Positions 1-9,654 of a stretch of DNA of 64,000 nucleotides are shown in pieces. Every line of letters begins with the position of its first letter. Within the stretch, counting starts at the first letter, position 1. Under the pieces are notes generated by a model. It was not told the DNA's origin. It made no database searches and worked only from the letters and a program-made list of their open reading frames with translations. The translations under genes and the position numbers were made by a program. The stretch comes from Acidobacteriota bacterium. Its GTDB lineage: Bacteria > Acidobacteriota > Thermoanaerobaculia > UBA5066. The stretch is from assembly GCA_029781975.1 (NCBI GenBank), contig JAKOVQ010000014.1:186001-250000 (forward strand), read 5' to 3'.

Positions 1-1885
1 GAGGGACGAAGGTCGGGGCGAACCGGAAGCGGACGGCCGGATCGCCCGGCGCGAGGCCCGTCACGACGTAGCGGCGCGTCTCGCCCGCCCTCAGCGTGAA
101 GCGTCCGCCGGACCGCCCCTCGACGTCGATCGCGACGACGACCGGGCGGCCGTCGGGGCGGGCGTTCCGGAGGACCGCCTCGACGGCGCGCCCCCCCGCG
201 GGGACCTTCCGGAACGCCGTCCGGCCGAGCCAGCGGAAGGGGGGCTGCCCGCCCCTCTGCTCGGCGGGGTAGGCGCCCATCCAGGGCCCCGCCCGGAAGG
301 CGTCGTCCGCGTTCGCCGTCGGGAGGACGGCGAGGAAGGCGCCGAGGACCCCCGCGGCCACGAGGACCGGGCGGATCCGCCGCGGCGGCCTCACGGCGTC
401 GTCCACGGAGGCCGCCTCCGGCGCCTCGGCCGGACGGGGGAGGCGGGCGGCGGCGAGCGCCGCCACGAGCGCCACCTCCGGGAACCTCAGGTGCGAGCCG
501 GTCATCGACGCGACGGCCAGGCCCAGGAGCGCGGCCCCGGCCGCGCGCGCGAGCGGCGGGGCGCCTCCGGCCCCGCAGGCGGCGTCGATCGACGACACGA
601 GGAGCGGGACCACGGCCGCCAGCGCGAGGGCGAGCGCCGGGAGGCCGCACTCGGCGGCCACGTCGAGGAGGGCGTTGGTCGCGTTGTCGGTCACCGTGAT
701 GGGGCCGCTCCTGCGCGCGTGACGGACCGGGAACTCGAACGGGAACCCTCCGAGGCCGCAGCCCGAGACCGGCTCCTCCCCGATCGTCGCGACCGCCTCG
801 CGCCAGAAGAGGGTCCGCTGGGTCGCGAAGTCCGCGAAGGACGAGGACGACAGCGTCGCGCCGACCCGGGCGACGAGCCCCCCGCGCGCGGTCGAGCCCC
901 CCCGCGGCGCCCCGGCGACGAGAGCCGCGACCACGGCCGCTCCGATCGCGCCGGCGACCGCCGCGGTCCGCCGGGCACGCGCCCCGCTGCGGGCGAGACC
1001 CACGACCACCGCCGCGCCGGCCACGAGGAGGAGGAGGAGCCCGCTCCTCGAGCCGGACGCTTCCTGGACGGCGAGGGTCCCGGCGAGGGCGAGGCCGCAG
1101 AGGGCCCGCGGCGCGGCCGGCCCCGGGACCGCCGCGAGCGCGGCGAAGAGCGGCGCGGCGAGGGCGGAGGCGATCCCGAGCGCGTTCGGGTCGGTCAGCG
1201 TCCCGGACTCGCGGCCGAGCGCGATCCAGCGGGGCGCCGTCAGCGGGAGGTGCGCCGCCGGCGCGGCCAGGGCGAGGGCGGCCGCGGCGGCCCAGCCCAC
1301 GGCGAGCGCCGGGACGAGCCGGTCCCGCGACGGCCCTCCGTCGCGGCCCCCGGGGGCGAACGCGGCCACCGCCAGGAAGAGGAGGACGAGGACGGCGAGC
1401 GACACCGCGGCCTCGCGGACCCGGTCGCCCGCGGACATCCCGAGGAGGTTCACCGGGTGGGGCGAGACCCCGCCGCGGAGGAGGAAGAAGAGGGTCTCGC
1501 CGCGGATCGCCGAGGCGACGGCCGACGCGGCGGCGACGGCGAGGAAGGCGCCGCCCCAGCGCCGGACGGGGCCGGGCAGGTCGAGCGCCTCTCCCGCGCG
1601 GGCGCGCCCCGCGAGGATGCCGAGGACGGCCGGTAGGGCGACCGCCGGCAGGAGCGGAGCGGCGGAGAGGTCGCCCCAGAGGCGCGGCAGGCCCGGCAGG
1701 AGCGGCGTGGCGGCGAGGAGGACGGCGGAGGCCGCGACGGGGCTCGCGGCGCCGCCCGCCAGGGCCGCCGCCGAAAGGACGAGGGCGAGGAGGCGCGTCG
1801 CGAGCGCCGCCTCCGCCGGGAAGACGAGCAGGAGGAGCGCGGCGGCCGCACCCCCTCCGAGGAGGAAGGGGGCCGCCCGCCTCAG
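1..1885 (-). CDS. O-antigen ligase/polymerase (Wzy/WaaL-like) membrane protein, C-terminus beyond window
   Basis: The frame stays open from base 1885 to the window edge (about 628 codons), so the protein is truncated here. The first 430 residues are mostly Ala/Leu-rich membrane segments. Short motifs typical of O-antigen ligase families are TDPNALG (residues 231-237), SGSRSG (277-282), GCGLGGFP (375-382) and a following NATNALLD. After a second hydrophobic stretch (about 450-540) the visible end is a soluble, beta-rich periplasmic-looking region. Family members join polymerised glycan to an acceptor or polymerise it at the periplasmic face of the inner membrane. No ATG, GTG or TTG lies in frame before residue 150. 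The only start that keeps the first helix is CTG at 1885, inside the CTGA that ends carB, preceded by GGAGG. Coupling to carB is therefore likely. The glycan substrate cannot be inferred. Confidence 0.7.
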   Translation of the reverse strand, partial: MRRAAPFLLGGGAAAALLLLVFPAEAALATRLLALVLSAAALAGGAASPVAASAVLLAATPLLPGLPRLWGDLSAAPLLPAVALPAVLGILAGRARAGEALDLPGPVRRWGGAFLAVAAASAVASAIRGETLFFLLRGGVSPHPVNLLGMSAGDRVREAAVSLAVLVLLFLAVAAFAPGGRDGGPSRDRLVPALAVGWAAAAALALAAPAAHLPLTAPRWIALGRESGTLTDPNALGIASALAAPLFAALAAVPGPAAPRALCGLALAGTLAVQEASGSRSGLLLLLVAGAAVVVGLARSGARARRTAAVAGAIGAAVVAALVAGAPRGGSTARGGLVARVGATLSSSSFADFATQRTLFWREAVATIGEEPVSGCGLGGFPFEFPVRHARRSGPITVTDNATNALLDVAAECGLPALALALAAVVPLLVSSIDAACGAGGAPPLARAAGAALLGLAVASMTGSHLRFPEVALVAALAAARLPRPAEAPEAASVDDAVRPPRRIRPVLVAAGVLGAFLAVLPTANADDAFRAGPWMGAYPAEQRGGQPPFRWLGRTAFRKVPAGGRAVEAVLRNARPDGRPVVVAIDVEGRSGGRFTLRAGETRRYVVTGLAPGDPAVRFRFAPTFVP

Positions 1886-4800
1886 GGCGTCGCCTCCTGG
1901 AGCGGGCTGACCCGCACCGGGCCGTTTCCGCGGGCGCGGATCGCCTCCACGGCCGCCGACGCCGCCGAGAGGGTCGTCAGGCACGGGATGTCCCGGTCCA
2001 GGGCGCTGCGGCGGATGGCGACCTCGTCGTAGAACGACTCCTTGCCGAGCGGCGTGTTGACGATGAGGTCGACCTCCCCGTTGATCATCCGGTCGACGAC
2101 GTTGGGCCGCCCCTCGTTCACCTTGAAGACCGACTCGGCGGCGAGGCCGGCCTGCCGCAGCCGCGCGGCGGTCCCCGAGGTCGCGATCAGCCCGAACCCG
2201 AGGGCGTGGAGCTCGCGGGCGATCGGGAGGACCGCCTCCTTGTCGCCGTCGTGGACGGAGAGGAACGCCCGGCCCCCTTCCGGGAGCCGGACCCCGGCCC
2301 CGAGCGCCGCCTTGAGGAACGCCATGCCGAAGCTCCGGTCGCGCCCCATCACCTCCCCGGTGGAGCGCATCTCGGGCCCGAGGACCGTGTCGACCCCCTC
2401 GAACCTGCGGAAGGGGAAGACGGGCGCCTTGATGTTGACGCCGCGGACCGGGGGCTCGGCGACGAGGCCGAGGGCGTCGAGGGTCTCCCCGAGGCAGACG
2501 CGCGCGGCCAGCTGCGCGAACGGGACGCCGGTCGCCTTCGCGACGAACGGCACGGTCCGCGAGGCGCGCGGGTTGACCTCGAGGACGTAGAGCGTCCCGT
2601 CCTTCAGCGCGTACTGGACGTTCATCAGCCCGACGACGCCGAGCGCCTCGCCCAGCTTCCGCGTGGCGTCGCGGATCGCCCCGAGCATCTCGCGGGGGAC
2701 CCGCCGGTACGGGGGCATCACCGCGTACGAGTCGCCCGAGTGGATCCCGGCCTCCTCGATGTGCTGCATGACGCCGGCGACGACGACGCGGCGGCCGTCG
2801 GCGATGGCGTCGACGTCGAGCTCGAAGGCGTCCTCGAGGAACCGGTCGATCAGGACCGGCCGCCCCGGGAACGCCTCGAGCGCCTCGTCGAGGACGGCGG
2901 CGAGGGTCGTCTCGTCGTAGACGATCCGCATCGCCCGCCCCCCGAGGACGTAGCTGGGCCGGACGAGGAGCGGGTAGCCGAGCCTCCGCGACGCGCTGAT
3001 CCCCTCGCTCGCGTCCCGCGCCGTGGTCCAGGGGGGGGCGGTGAGCCCCACCTCGCGGAGGAGCTCGCCGAACCGCTCGCGGTCCTCCGCGCGGTCGATG
3101 GCGTCGGGCGGCGTCCCGAGGATCCTCACGCCCGCCCTCTCGAGCGGGTGGGCCAGCTTCAGCGGCGTCTGCCCGCCGAACTGGACGACGACCCCGAGCG
3201 GCTTCTCGCGCGCGACGACCGCGAGGAGGTCCTCCTCGGTCAGCGGCTCGAAGTAGAGCCGGTCCGAGGTGTCGTAGTCGGTCGAGACGGTCTCGGGGTT
3301 GCAGTTGACCATCACCGACTCGTACCCGGCCGCAGTGATGGCCCGCGCCGCGTGGACGCAGCAGTAGTCGAACTCCAGCCCCTGGCCGATCCGGTTCGGA
3401 CCCGAGCCGAGGACGATCACCTTCGGCGTGCCGCTCGGGTCGGCCTCGTCCTCGCTCTCGTAGCAGGAGTAGAGGTAGGGGGTCGTCGAGTCGAACTCGG
3501 CGGCGCAGGTGTCGACGCGCGAGAAGACGGGCGCGACCCCGGCCGCCACCCGGGCCGCGCGCACCTCCGCCGCCGGCCGGAGGAGGAGGTGGCCCAGGTC
3601 GTCGTCGGAGAAGCCGTGCCTCTTGGCGCGCCTCAGGAGCGGCGCGAGGCCCTCGAGGGGGCGGGACGCGGCGCCGCGCAGCTCCTCCTCGAGGGCGACG
3701 ACCTCCGCGAACCGGTCGAGGAACCAGCGGTCGATCCCGGTCACCTCGGAGATCCGCTCCGGCTCCGCGCCGGCGCGGAGCGCGTCGAGGACGGCGAAGA
3801 CCCTCTCGGGGCGCGGGACGCGGAGCGCCTCGTCCCGCGGCATCGGCGGGCGCCCGTCGGCGGCGGCCGGGGTCGTCCAGCCGGCCCGCCCCGTCTCGAG
3901 CGAGCGGAGCGCCTTGCCGAACGACTCGGCGAAGGTCCGCCCGAGGGCCATCACCTCGCCCACCGACTTCATCTGGACGCCGAGGACGGTCGAGGCGCCG
4001 GCGAACTTCTCGAAGGCGAACCGGGGGACCTTCACGACGACGTAGTCGAGCGACGGCTCGAAGGAGGCCGGGGTCTTCCGGGTGATGTCGTTCGGGAGCT
4101 CGTCCAGGCGGTAGCCGACGGCCAGGAGCGCCGCGATCTTCGCGATCGGGAAGCCGGTCGCCTTCGAGGCGAGGGCCGACGAGCGCGAGACGCGCGGGTT
4201 CATCTCGATGACGATCCGGCGCCCCGTCCGCGGGTTGACCGCGAACTGGATGTTGGAGCCCCCCGTCGCCACGCCGACGGCGCGGATCACCTTCCTGGCG
4301 TCGTCGCGCATCGCCTGGTACTCGACGTCGGAGAGGGTCAGCTGCGGCGCCACGGTGATGGAGTCGCCGGTGTGGACCCCCATCGGGTCGAGGTTCTCGA
4401 TGGAGCAGACGACGACGCAGGTGTCGGCCGCGTCCCGCATCAGCTCCAGCTCGAACTCCTTCCACCCGAGGACCGACTCCTCGACGAGGACCTCGTGGAC
4501 CGGGCTGAGGAGGAGCCCGCGCTTGACGATCCCCTCGAAGTCGTCGGAGTTGAAGGCGATGCCGCCCCCGGTGCCGCCGAGCGTGAAGGAGGGACGGACG
4601 ACGACCGGGAAGCCGAACGGGCGGGCGATCTCCCGCGCCTCCGCGAGGCTCCTGGCGAGGCCCGAGCGGAGGACGTCGACGCCGCACTCCTGCATCGCCT
4701 GCTTGAAGAGGAGGCGGTCCTCCCCCAGCTTCACGGAATGGGCCGAGGCGCCCAGCATCTCGACGCCGAGCCGGCCGAGGATCCCCTCCTCCTCCAGGGC

Positions 4801-5100
4801 GACCGCGAGGTTCAGGGCCGTCTGCCCGCCGACGGTGGGCAGGAGGGCGTCGGGGCGCTCCCGCTCGATCACCCGGGAGACGGTGGCGACGTCCAGCGGC
4901 TCCACGTAGGTCGCGTCGGCGAACTCCGGGTCGGTCATGATCGTCGCCGGGTTCGAGTTCACCAGGACGACCCGGTACCCTTCGCGCCGGAGGGCCCGGC
5001 ACGCCTGGGTCCCGGAGTAGTCGAACTCGCACGCCTGGCCGATGACGATCGGCCCGGACCCCAGGACGAGGATCGACTTCAGGTCGGTTCTCTTCGGCAC
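1882..5100 (-). CDS. carB: Carbamoyl-phosphate synthase large subunit
   Basis: Makes carbamoyl phosphate from bicarbonate, two ATP and ammonia supplied by the glutaminase subunit CarA, feeding pyrimidine and arginine synthesis in the cytosol. The 1072 residues match the usual length of about 1073. The N-terminal carboxyphosphate half begins with [19 protein letters not shown] and carries ATP-grasp signatures such as [17 protein letters not shown] (about 300). The carbamate half begins near residue 558 with [17 protein letters not shown] and repeats [12 protein letters not shown]. The last 130 residues form the MGS-like allosteric domain ([22 protein letters not shown]). carA is not adjacent. 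The start is GTG at 5100, with TAGACT six bases upstream and no Shine-Dalgarno, so a leaderless mRNA is likely. Confidence 0.97.
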   Translation of the reverse strand: MPKRTDLKSILVLGSGPIVIGQACEFDYSGTQACRALRREGYRVVLVNSNPATIMTDPEFADATYVEPLDVATVSRVIERERPDALLPTVGGQTALNLAVALEEEGILGRLGVEMLGASAHSVKLGEDRLLFKQAMQECGVDVLRSGLARSLAEAREIARPFGFPVVVRPSFTLGGTGGGIAFNSDDFEGIVKRGLLLSPVHEVLVEESVLGWKEFELELMRDAADTCVVVCSIENLDPMGVHTGDSITVAPQLTLSDVEYQAMRDDARKVIRAVGVATGGSNIQFAVNPRTGRRIVIEMNPRVSRSSALASKATGFPIAKIAALLAVGYRLDELPNDITRKTPASFEPSLDYVVVKVPRFAFEKFAGASTVLGVQMKSVGEVMALGRTFAESFGKALRSLETGRAGWTTPAAADGRPPMPRDEALRVPRPERVFAVLDALRAGAEPERISEVTGIDRWFLDRFAEVVALEEELRGAASRPLEGLAPLLRRAKRHGFSDDDLGHLLLRPAAEVRAARVAAGVAPVFSRVDTCAAEFDSTTPYLYSCYESEDEADPSGTPKVIVLGSGPNRIGQGLEFDYCCVHAARAITAAGYESVMVNCNPETVSTDYDTSDRLYFEPLTEEDLLAVVAREKPLGVVVQFGGQTPLKLAHPLERAGVRILGTPPDAIDRAEDRERFGELLREVGLTAPPWTTARDASEGISASRRLGYPLLVRPSYVLGGRAMRIVYDETTLAAVLDEALEAFPGRPVLIDRFLEDAFELDVDAIADGRRVVVAGVMQHIEEAGIHSGDSYAVMPPYRRVPREMLGAIRDATRKLGEALGVVGLMNVQYALKDGTLYVLEVNPRASRTVPFVAKATGVPFAQLAARVCLGETLDALGLVAEPPVRGVNIKAPVFPFRRFEGVDTVLGPEMRSTGEVMGRDRSFGMAFLKAALGAGVRLPEGGRAFLSVHDGDKEAVLPIARELHALGFGLIATSGTAARLRQAGLAAESVFKVNEGRPNVVDRMINGEVDLIVNTPLGKESFYDEVAIRRSALDRDIPCLTTLSAASAAVEAIRARGNGPVRVSPLQEATP

Positions 5101-5106
5101 GGGCGG

Positions 5107-5112
5107 AGTCTA
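5107..5112 (-). promoter_or_regulatory. -10-like element TAGACT for carB (leaderless)
   Basis: Read on the minus strand, TAGACT ends six bases before the GTG start of carB. No -35 hexamer is evident 16-18 bases upstream. This spacing puts the transcript start at or next to the start codon. Confidence 0.5.
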
Positions 5113-5188
5113 ACGGGAAGGGGGAGCGGCCACCGGCCCCGCCCCGCGGGGAGCCGGGGGAGCCGTCCGGTCCCCGCCGTCCGCCGCC

Positions 5189-5218
5189 TTGACAGGGGAC
5201 CCCGCGCTTCCCGATGAT
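5189..5218 (+). promoter_or_regulatory. Sigma-70-type promoter TTGACA-N18-GATGAT for the diguanylate cyclase gene
   Basis: A perfect -35 hexamer at 5189-5194 is followed by an 18-base spacer and GATGAT (5213-5218, four of six matches to TATAAT). Transcription would begin near 5225. This excludes an upstream in-frame start at 5214 and supports the ATG at 5343, leaving a leader of about 118 bases in which I recognised no riboswitch. Confidence 0.55.
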
Positions 5219-5342
5219 CGCCCCCGCCACCTCCCCCGGAGGTCGTACAGCCCCAGGACGGCGTGAGGTCATCGTCCGGAGCGCCGCCCCCGAACGGGCG
5301 CCAGGGTTGCCGGAGGCCCGGCCCGGAGCGCCACGGGAGCCG

Positions 5343-7154
5343 ATGAGCGAAAGCCCGGGAATGCCCATCCGCGACATCCCTCGCCTCCAGGCGCTCTGGA
5401 GCGAGCTGGCCGAGCTGCGCCGGACCCTGTTCCACATGCCGGTCCTGATGTGCGCGACGGACGACGCCGGCAGGTTCGTCTTCTGGAACCGCGAGTGCGA
5501 GCGTGTGACCGGCTACCGGGCGGACGAGATGGTCGGGAACGCCGCGGCGTTCGACCTCCTGATCCCGGATCCCGAGGCGCGCGCCAGGGCCCTCCGGGCC
5601 GTCCGGGAGGGGGACTTCCGGAACGTCGAGTGGGAGATCGTCCACAGCGACGGGAGCACCCGCACCGTCGCCTGGTCGAGCCTCGCCCGCTCGCACCCCG
5701 TCAACGGGTGGAGCTCCTGGGCGGTGGGGATCGACCTGACGGAGCAGAGGAGGACGGAGCGGGCCCTCGCCCTCGTCGCCGAGGTCAACCGGCTCATCCT
5801 CCGGCGGGACCCGCTGGAGGTGATCCACGGGCGGATCTGCGAGGAGCTGGCGCGCCTCCTCGCCCTCCCGCTCGTCTGCATCGGCGTGAGGGAGGGGGAC
5901 GGCTCCGTCCGCCTCTCGGGGGCGGCCGGCGTGAACGCCCCCTTCGTCCGGGGGCTCGAGATGCGGTGGGACCGCAGGGACGGGACGGGCCTGACGGCGC
6001 GGGCGATCCGGACGGGAGAGCTCCAGAGGTCGGCCTTCGGGGGCGACCCGGGATTCGGCCGCTGGCGGACGCCCGAGGCGGCCGCCGGCGTCGTCGCCTC
6101 CGCCGCGCTCCCCCTCGCCGCACGGGGCCGCGTCCTCGGCGCCCTCACCCTCCACGCCGCGCGCGTCGACTCCTTCGACGACGCCACTCTCGCCCTCCTC
6201 CTGCGGCTCACCGAGCAGGTCTCCCTCTCCCTCGACCACGCGGCCGACCTGCAGGAGATCGAGCTGCAGTCGATGGCGCTCGAGGCCGCGGGCCACGCGG
6301 TGGCCGTCACCGACCGCGACGGGCGGGTCGTCTTCGTGAACGACTCGTTCTCGGCGCTCACGGGCTGGGGCCGCGACGAGCTCTCGGGCCGGCTCCTCCG
6401 GGACGTCCTCCCCGACGTCGTCGACCCCGACGTGGACGAGGAGATCTGGCGCATCCTCCGCTCCGGGGGCTCCTGGAGGGGCGAGAGGACGACCCGCCGG
6501 CGGGACGGAACCCTCTTCGTCGAGGACGAGACCGTCACCCCGGTCCGGGCCCCGGACGGGACGGTGACGCGCGTCGTCGCCATCAAGCGGGACGTCACCG
6601 CGAGGAAGCGTGAGGAGGAGCGCGTCGTCCACCTCGCCCGCCACGACCCCCTGACGGACCTCCCCAACCGGCGGGTCGTCGAGGAGGCGCTCCAGCGCCT
6701 CCTCGCCCGCGCGGCCCGCGGGTTCCCGAGCGCCGTCCTCCTCCTCGACCTGGACGGCTTCAAGGCGGTGAACGACCGGTACGGCCACGCCACGGGGGAC
6801 TCCGTCCTCCGCAAGCTGGCCGGCGTCTTCCGCGACGCGGTCCGCCCGGACGACCTCGTCGGCCGGATCGGGGGCGACGAGTTCGTCGTCCTCCTCGAGG
6901 GGGTCGACGGGGACGAGGCCCGCGCCGCCGCCGAGCGCCTCCGGTCGCGCGTGGCGCTGGCGGGCGGGGCGGAAGCCGGACCCCAGGCAGGTCTCGACGC
7001 CTGCGTCGGGATCGCGCTCGTCGACGGAGACCTCGGGACCGAGGCCGTCCTCGCCCGCGCCGACCGGGCCCTGTACGAGGCCAAGGCCCTCGGCAAGGGG
7101 CAGGTCGTCGTCGACGCCGGCTCCCACCCCGAGGCGGGGGCGCGTCCCGCCTGA
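5343..7154 (+). CDS. PAS-GAF-PAS-GGDEF diguanylate cyclase
   Basis: Predicted cytosolic sensor enzyme that makes cyclic di-GMP from two GTP. Domains in order: a PAS domain (about residues 33-140; FWNRECERVTGY), a GAF domain (about 150-300), a second PAS (about 310-425; VFVNDSFSALTGW) and a C-terminal GGDEF domain. The active-site GGDEF is intact (about 509-513). RPDD five residues upstream fits the RxxD product-inhibition site. There is no EAL or HD-GYP domain and no membrane segment, so it is probably a dedicated cyclase regulated by small ligands or redox through the PAS/GAF modules. The start ATG 5343 is chosen because GGAG precedes it and the promoter lies just upstream. The ligand is unknown. 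Confidence 0.92.
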   Translation: MSESPGMPIRDIPRLQALWSELAELRRTLFHMPVLMCATDDAGRFVFWNRECERVTGYRADEMVGNAAAFDLLIPDPEARARALRAVREGDFRNVEWEIVHSDGSTRTVAWSSLARSHPVNGWSSWAVGIDLTEQRRTERALALVAEVNRLILRRDPLEVIHGRICEELARLLALPLVCIGVREGDGSVRLSGAAGVNAPFVRGLEMRWDRRDGTGLTARAIRTGELQRSAFGGDPGFGRWRTPEAAAGVVASAALPLAARGRVLGALTLHAARVDSFDDATLALLLRLTEQVSLSLDHAADLQEIELQSMALEAAGHAVAVTDRDGRVVFVNDSFSALTGWGRDELSGRLLRDVLPDVVDPDVDEEIWRILRSGGSWRGERTTRRRDGTLFVEDETVTPVRAPDGTVTRVVAIKRDVTARKREEERVVHLARHDPLTDLPNRRVVEEALQRLLARAARGFPSAVLLLDLDGFKAVNDRYGHATGDSVLRKLAGVFRDAVRPDDLVGRIGGDEFVVLLEGVDGDEARAAAERLRSRVALAGGAEAGPQAGLDACVGIALVDGDLGTEAVLARADRALYEAKALGKGQVVVDAGSHPEAGARPA

Positions 7155-7162
7155 CGGTGGCG

Positions 7163-7927
7163 TCAGCCCGGGCCGCTCGGCGGGAGACGGACGATCCCGG
7201 TGAGGATCCGGCCCGTCCCGCGGCCGTCGCGCCGGTACGACGGGAAGCGGGCGGGGTCGCCCGCCGTGCAGAGGCCGGGGTCGACGATCCTCTCGCCTGC
7301 CACCCCCCGCCGCTCGAGCGCCGCCCGGACGAAGGCGGCGACGTCGAGCCAGCTCCGGTCGTCCCGGCCGGGACGGACTGCCGCGGGGGGATCGGCCCCG
7401 CCGGGGATGGCGCCCCGGACCGCCTCGACGACCTCCGGTCCCACCTCGTACCGGTCGCGCGAGATCGACGGGCCGACGTACGCCCGGAGCGCCCCGGGCG
7501 GCGCCCCCTCCGCGGCGAGGAGGTCGAGCGCCGCGTCGACGATCCGTGCGGCCGTCCCCCGCCACCCCGCGTGGATCGCCGCGATCCAGCCGGACGCCTC
7601 GTCGAGGAGGAGGAGGGGAACGCAGTCGGCCGTCGAGATGGCGAGCACGAGCCCGCTCTCGCGGGTCGCGACCCCGTCCGCCTCTCCGGCGACGACGTGC
7701 TGCACGCCGGAGCAGCTCCCGTCCGCCACGAGGACGACCGCCCCGTGGACCTGGCGGATCCTCACGACGGTGGCGTCGCGGGCTCCGAGCGCTCGCGCGA
7801 GGTGCCTCTCCCCTTCGCGCGTCTCGCGGCCGTCCGGGTGGATCCGCCGCGTCGTGAAGCCCGCCGCGAAGCCCGCCGGGAGCCCCTCGAAGAGGGCCGT
7901 CCCGTCCGGCCGGAGGGAGACGCTCAC
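7163..7927 (-). CDS. YfiH/LACC1-family (DUF152) multicopper-oxidase-like / purine nucleoside enzyme
   Basis: A 254-residue protein of the YfiH/LACC1 family, annotated either as polyphenol oxidase or as an adenosine/inosine phosphorylase-deaminase. The three family metal-site blocks are present: RQVHGAVVLVAD (His), STADCVPLLL (Cys) and IHAGWRGTAARIVD (His), followed by YVGPSISRDRYEVG. The start is GTG at 7927, which shares GTGA with the stop of the upstream DUF456 gene, so the two are translationally coupled. The gene ends eight bases from the convergent cyclase gene. Frame extension further upstream is an accident of high G+C over DUF456. Substrate cannot be decided from sequence. Confidence 0.9.
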   Translation of the reverse strand: MSVSLRPDGTALFEGLPAGFAAGFTTRRIHPDGRETREGERHLARALGARDATVVRIRQVHGAVVLVADGSCSGVQHVVAGEADGVATRESGLVLAISTADCVPLLLLDEASGWIAAIHAGWRGTAARIVDAALDLLAAEGAPPGALRAYVGPSISRDRYEVGPEVVEAVRGAIPGGADPPAAVRPGRDDRSWLDVAAFVRAALERRGVAGERIVDPGLCTAGDPARFPSYRRDGRGTGRILTGIVRLPPSGPG

Positions 7928-8409
7928 AGGAGGTACGCCACGGCGAAGACGCCGACCATCGCGACCGCCAGGGCCAGCTTCACGATCGTCCCCACCGCGA
8001 AGCCGAGCCACGTCGCCACGCCGACCTTCCCCGCCCGCGGCAGGTCGCGTCGCGCCACCCATTCGCCCACGAGCGCCCCGGCGAAGGGACCCGCGAGGAG
8101 ACCCGGGAGGCCGAAGAAGAGGCCGACCACCGTGCCGACGGCCGCGCCGGCGATGGCCAGCCTGCTCGCGCCGACGCGCCGGGCCCCGAGGCCCGCCGCG
8201 AGGAGGTCCACCGCGGAGGCCGTCGCGGCGAGGAGCCCGGCGAGGAGGAGGGGGAACCAGCCGACCTTCGTGAAGCCCTCGGCCCAGGCCGCCAGGAAGA
8301 GGCCGGCGAAGACGAGCGGCGTCCCCGGGACGCCCGGCAGGACCGTCCCCGCGAAGCCGGCGACGACCAGCAGCAGCGAGAGGACGAAGAGGAGCGGCGC
8401 GGCCTCCAC
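7924..8409 (-). CDS. DUF456 family membrane protein
   Basis: A 161-residue, almost wholly hydrophobic protein with about five membrane segments. The N-terminal VVAGFAGTVLPGVPGTPLVF and the central LFFGLPGLLAGPFAGALVGE blocks are typical of DUF456, a glycine-zipper-like family of unknown function. It overlaps the following YfiH/LACC1-type gene by four bases. The start is GTG at 8409, with TAGGAT ending six bases upstream, so it is probably leaderless and divergent from the histidine kinase gene. Confidence 0.88.
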   Translation of the reverse strand: MEAAPLLFVLSLLLVVAGFAGTVLPGVPGTPLVFAGLFLAAWAEGFTKVGWFPLLLAGLLAATASAVDLLAAGLGARRVGASRLAIAGAAVGTVVGLFFGLPGLLAGPFAGALVGEWVARRDLPRAGKVGVATWLGFAVGTIVKLALAVAMVGVFAVAYLL

Positions 8410-8415
8410 GCGTCG

Positions 8416-8454
8416 ATCCTAGCAGCGCGGCGAGCGCCCCGGAGGCGCTACGAT
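8416..8454. promoter_or_regulatory. Back-to-back leaderless promoters TAGGAT (minus) and TACGAT (plus)
   Basis: The 50-base divergent gap holds TAGGAT on the minus strand (8416-8421), six bases before the DUF456 GTG, and TACGAT on the plus strand (8449-8454), five bases before the histidine-kinase GTG at 8460. The second site argues against the out-of-frame ATG at 8453 as a start. Confidence 0.45.
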
Positions 8455-8459
8455 GGGAC

Positions 8460-9653
8460 GTGCGCGCCGGCCCCCGGTTCCTCCTCGCGGCCCCGGTCCT
8501 GGCGGCCGCGCTCCTCGGGGCCGCGCTCGTCGGGGTGGCCCTCGTCGCCGCAGGCAGCATCGCCCAGCGGGACACGGCCGTCCGCGACGGGCTCCTCGCG
8601 CGCCGCGCGCACGAGCTGGAGGCCGAGCTCCGGGAGTCCGGGCCGGACGGACGCGAGGAGGTCCTCGCGCGCTTCGGCGCCGAGCACGCCGGGGAGCTCG
8701 CGGGGATCGCCCTCGAGAGCCCGGCCGGCGTCCTCGCCCGCTGGGGAACGGTGGAGGGCGGCGCGTACGACCTCGCCGCCGCCCTCGGGCGCGACTGGCG
8801 CGGCTTCGGCGGACCGGGCGGCTTCGGAATGGGCCGGGGGGGCGGGCCGGGCGGCCCCCGGATCAGGATCCGGCTTCAGCCCGTCCCGGGCCTCGGCCGG
8901 TCCGGGCCCGTCTCGGTTCTCCTCCTCGGCGGCTCGGCGGTGGCGGCCCTCGCGCTCGTCGGCTTCTCGCTGGCGGCCGCGCGCGGGCTCGCCCAGCGCC
9001 GGAAGGTGGAGGCGCTCGAAGCCGAGGCCCGCCGCCTCGAGACCGTCGCGGCGGCGGGAGCGGGGCTCGCCCACCGGATCCGCAACCCGCTCGGCGCGAT
9101 CAAGGGGACGGCCCAGCTCCTCGCCTCCTCGGCCGCTTCGCCCGCGCGCGAGAGGGCGGGCCGGATCGTGGAGGCGAGCGAGCGGATCGAGGGGCTCGTC
9201 GAGCAGCTCCTCGACTTCGCCCGTCCCTCCGAGCCCCACCCGGAGCCGATCGACCTCGCCGCCCTCGCCCGCGACGTGGCCGCCCTCGACGGGAACGTCC
9301 GCGTCGAGGCCCGCGGGGAGGTGCGCGCGCTGGCGGACCGCGAGCACGCGACGGCCGTCCTCGAGGAGCTCCTCGCGAACGCGCGGACGGCGGACCCGGA
9401 GGGAGAGCTCGCCGTGGAGGCCGTCGCGGAAGGGAGCACGGCGGCGGTCGTCGTGGGCGACCGGGGGCCCGGCCTCGCCCTCCCGGCCGAGAAGGCGTTC
9501 GAGCCCTTCGTGACGACCCATGCCGCCGGGACGGGCCTCGGCCTGCCGACCGTCCGCTCCCTCGCCCGCGCCAACCGCGGCGACGTGGTGCTCGCCGCCC
9601 GTCCGGGAGGCGGCTGCCTCGCGCGGTTCACCCTCCCGGCCGGGGAGGCGTGA
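8460..9653 (+). CDS. Membrane-bound sensor histidine kinase
   Basis: Inner-membrane sensor that phosphorylates the regulator encoded next to it. It has an N-terminal membrane segment (about residues 7-30), a periplasmic loop rich in Gly/Pro (about 31-150) and a second membrane segment (about 155-178). The HisKA H-box AHRIRNPLGAIKG has the phosphoacceptor His near residue 204. A HATPase domain follows with LEELLANA (N-box, about 302), GDRGPGLALP and GTGLGLPTVRSL. The 397-residue layout resembles NtrB/ZraS-type kinases paired with sigma-54 activators. The regulator starts one base after the stop codon, so the pair is an operon. The periplasmic loop gives no clue to the signal. Confidence 0.9.
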   Translation: MRAGPRFLLAAPVLAAALLGAALVGVALVAAGSIAQRDTAVRDGLLARRAHELEAELRESGPDGREEVLARFGAEHAGELAGIALESPAGVLARWGTVEGGAYDLAAALGRDWRGFGGPGGFGMGRGGGPGGPRIRIRLQPVPGLGRSGPVSVLLLGGSAVAALALVGFSLAAARGLAQRRKVEALEAEARRLETVAAAGAGLAHRIRNPLGAIKGTAQLLASSAASPARERAGRIVEASERIEGLVEQLLDFARPSEPHPEPIDLAALARDVAALDGNVRVEARGEVRALADREHATAVLEELLANARTADPEGELAVEAVAEGSTAAVVVGDRGPGLALPAEKAFEPFVTTHAAGTGLGLPTVRSLARANRGDVVLAARPGGGCLARFTLPAGEA

Positions 9654-9654
9654 C

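Noticed and set aside
2206-5217. A 1003-codon open frame antisense to carB
   Set aside because: The carB frame is a full match to a known enzyme. The antisense product is Arg/Asp/Glu-rich with no domain, a common artefact of high G+C third positions.
5219-5342. Cyclic di-GMP or other riboswitch in the leader of the diguanylate cyclase gene
   Set aside because: I could not recognise the conserved core of GEMM or other riboswitch classes in the 118-base leader.
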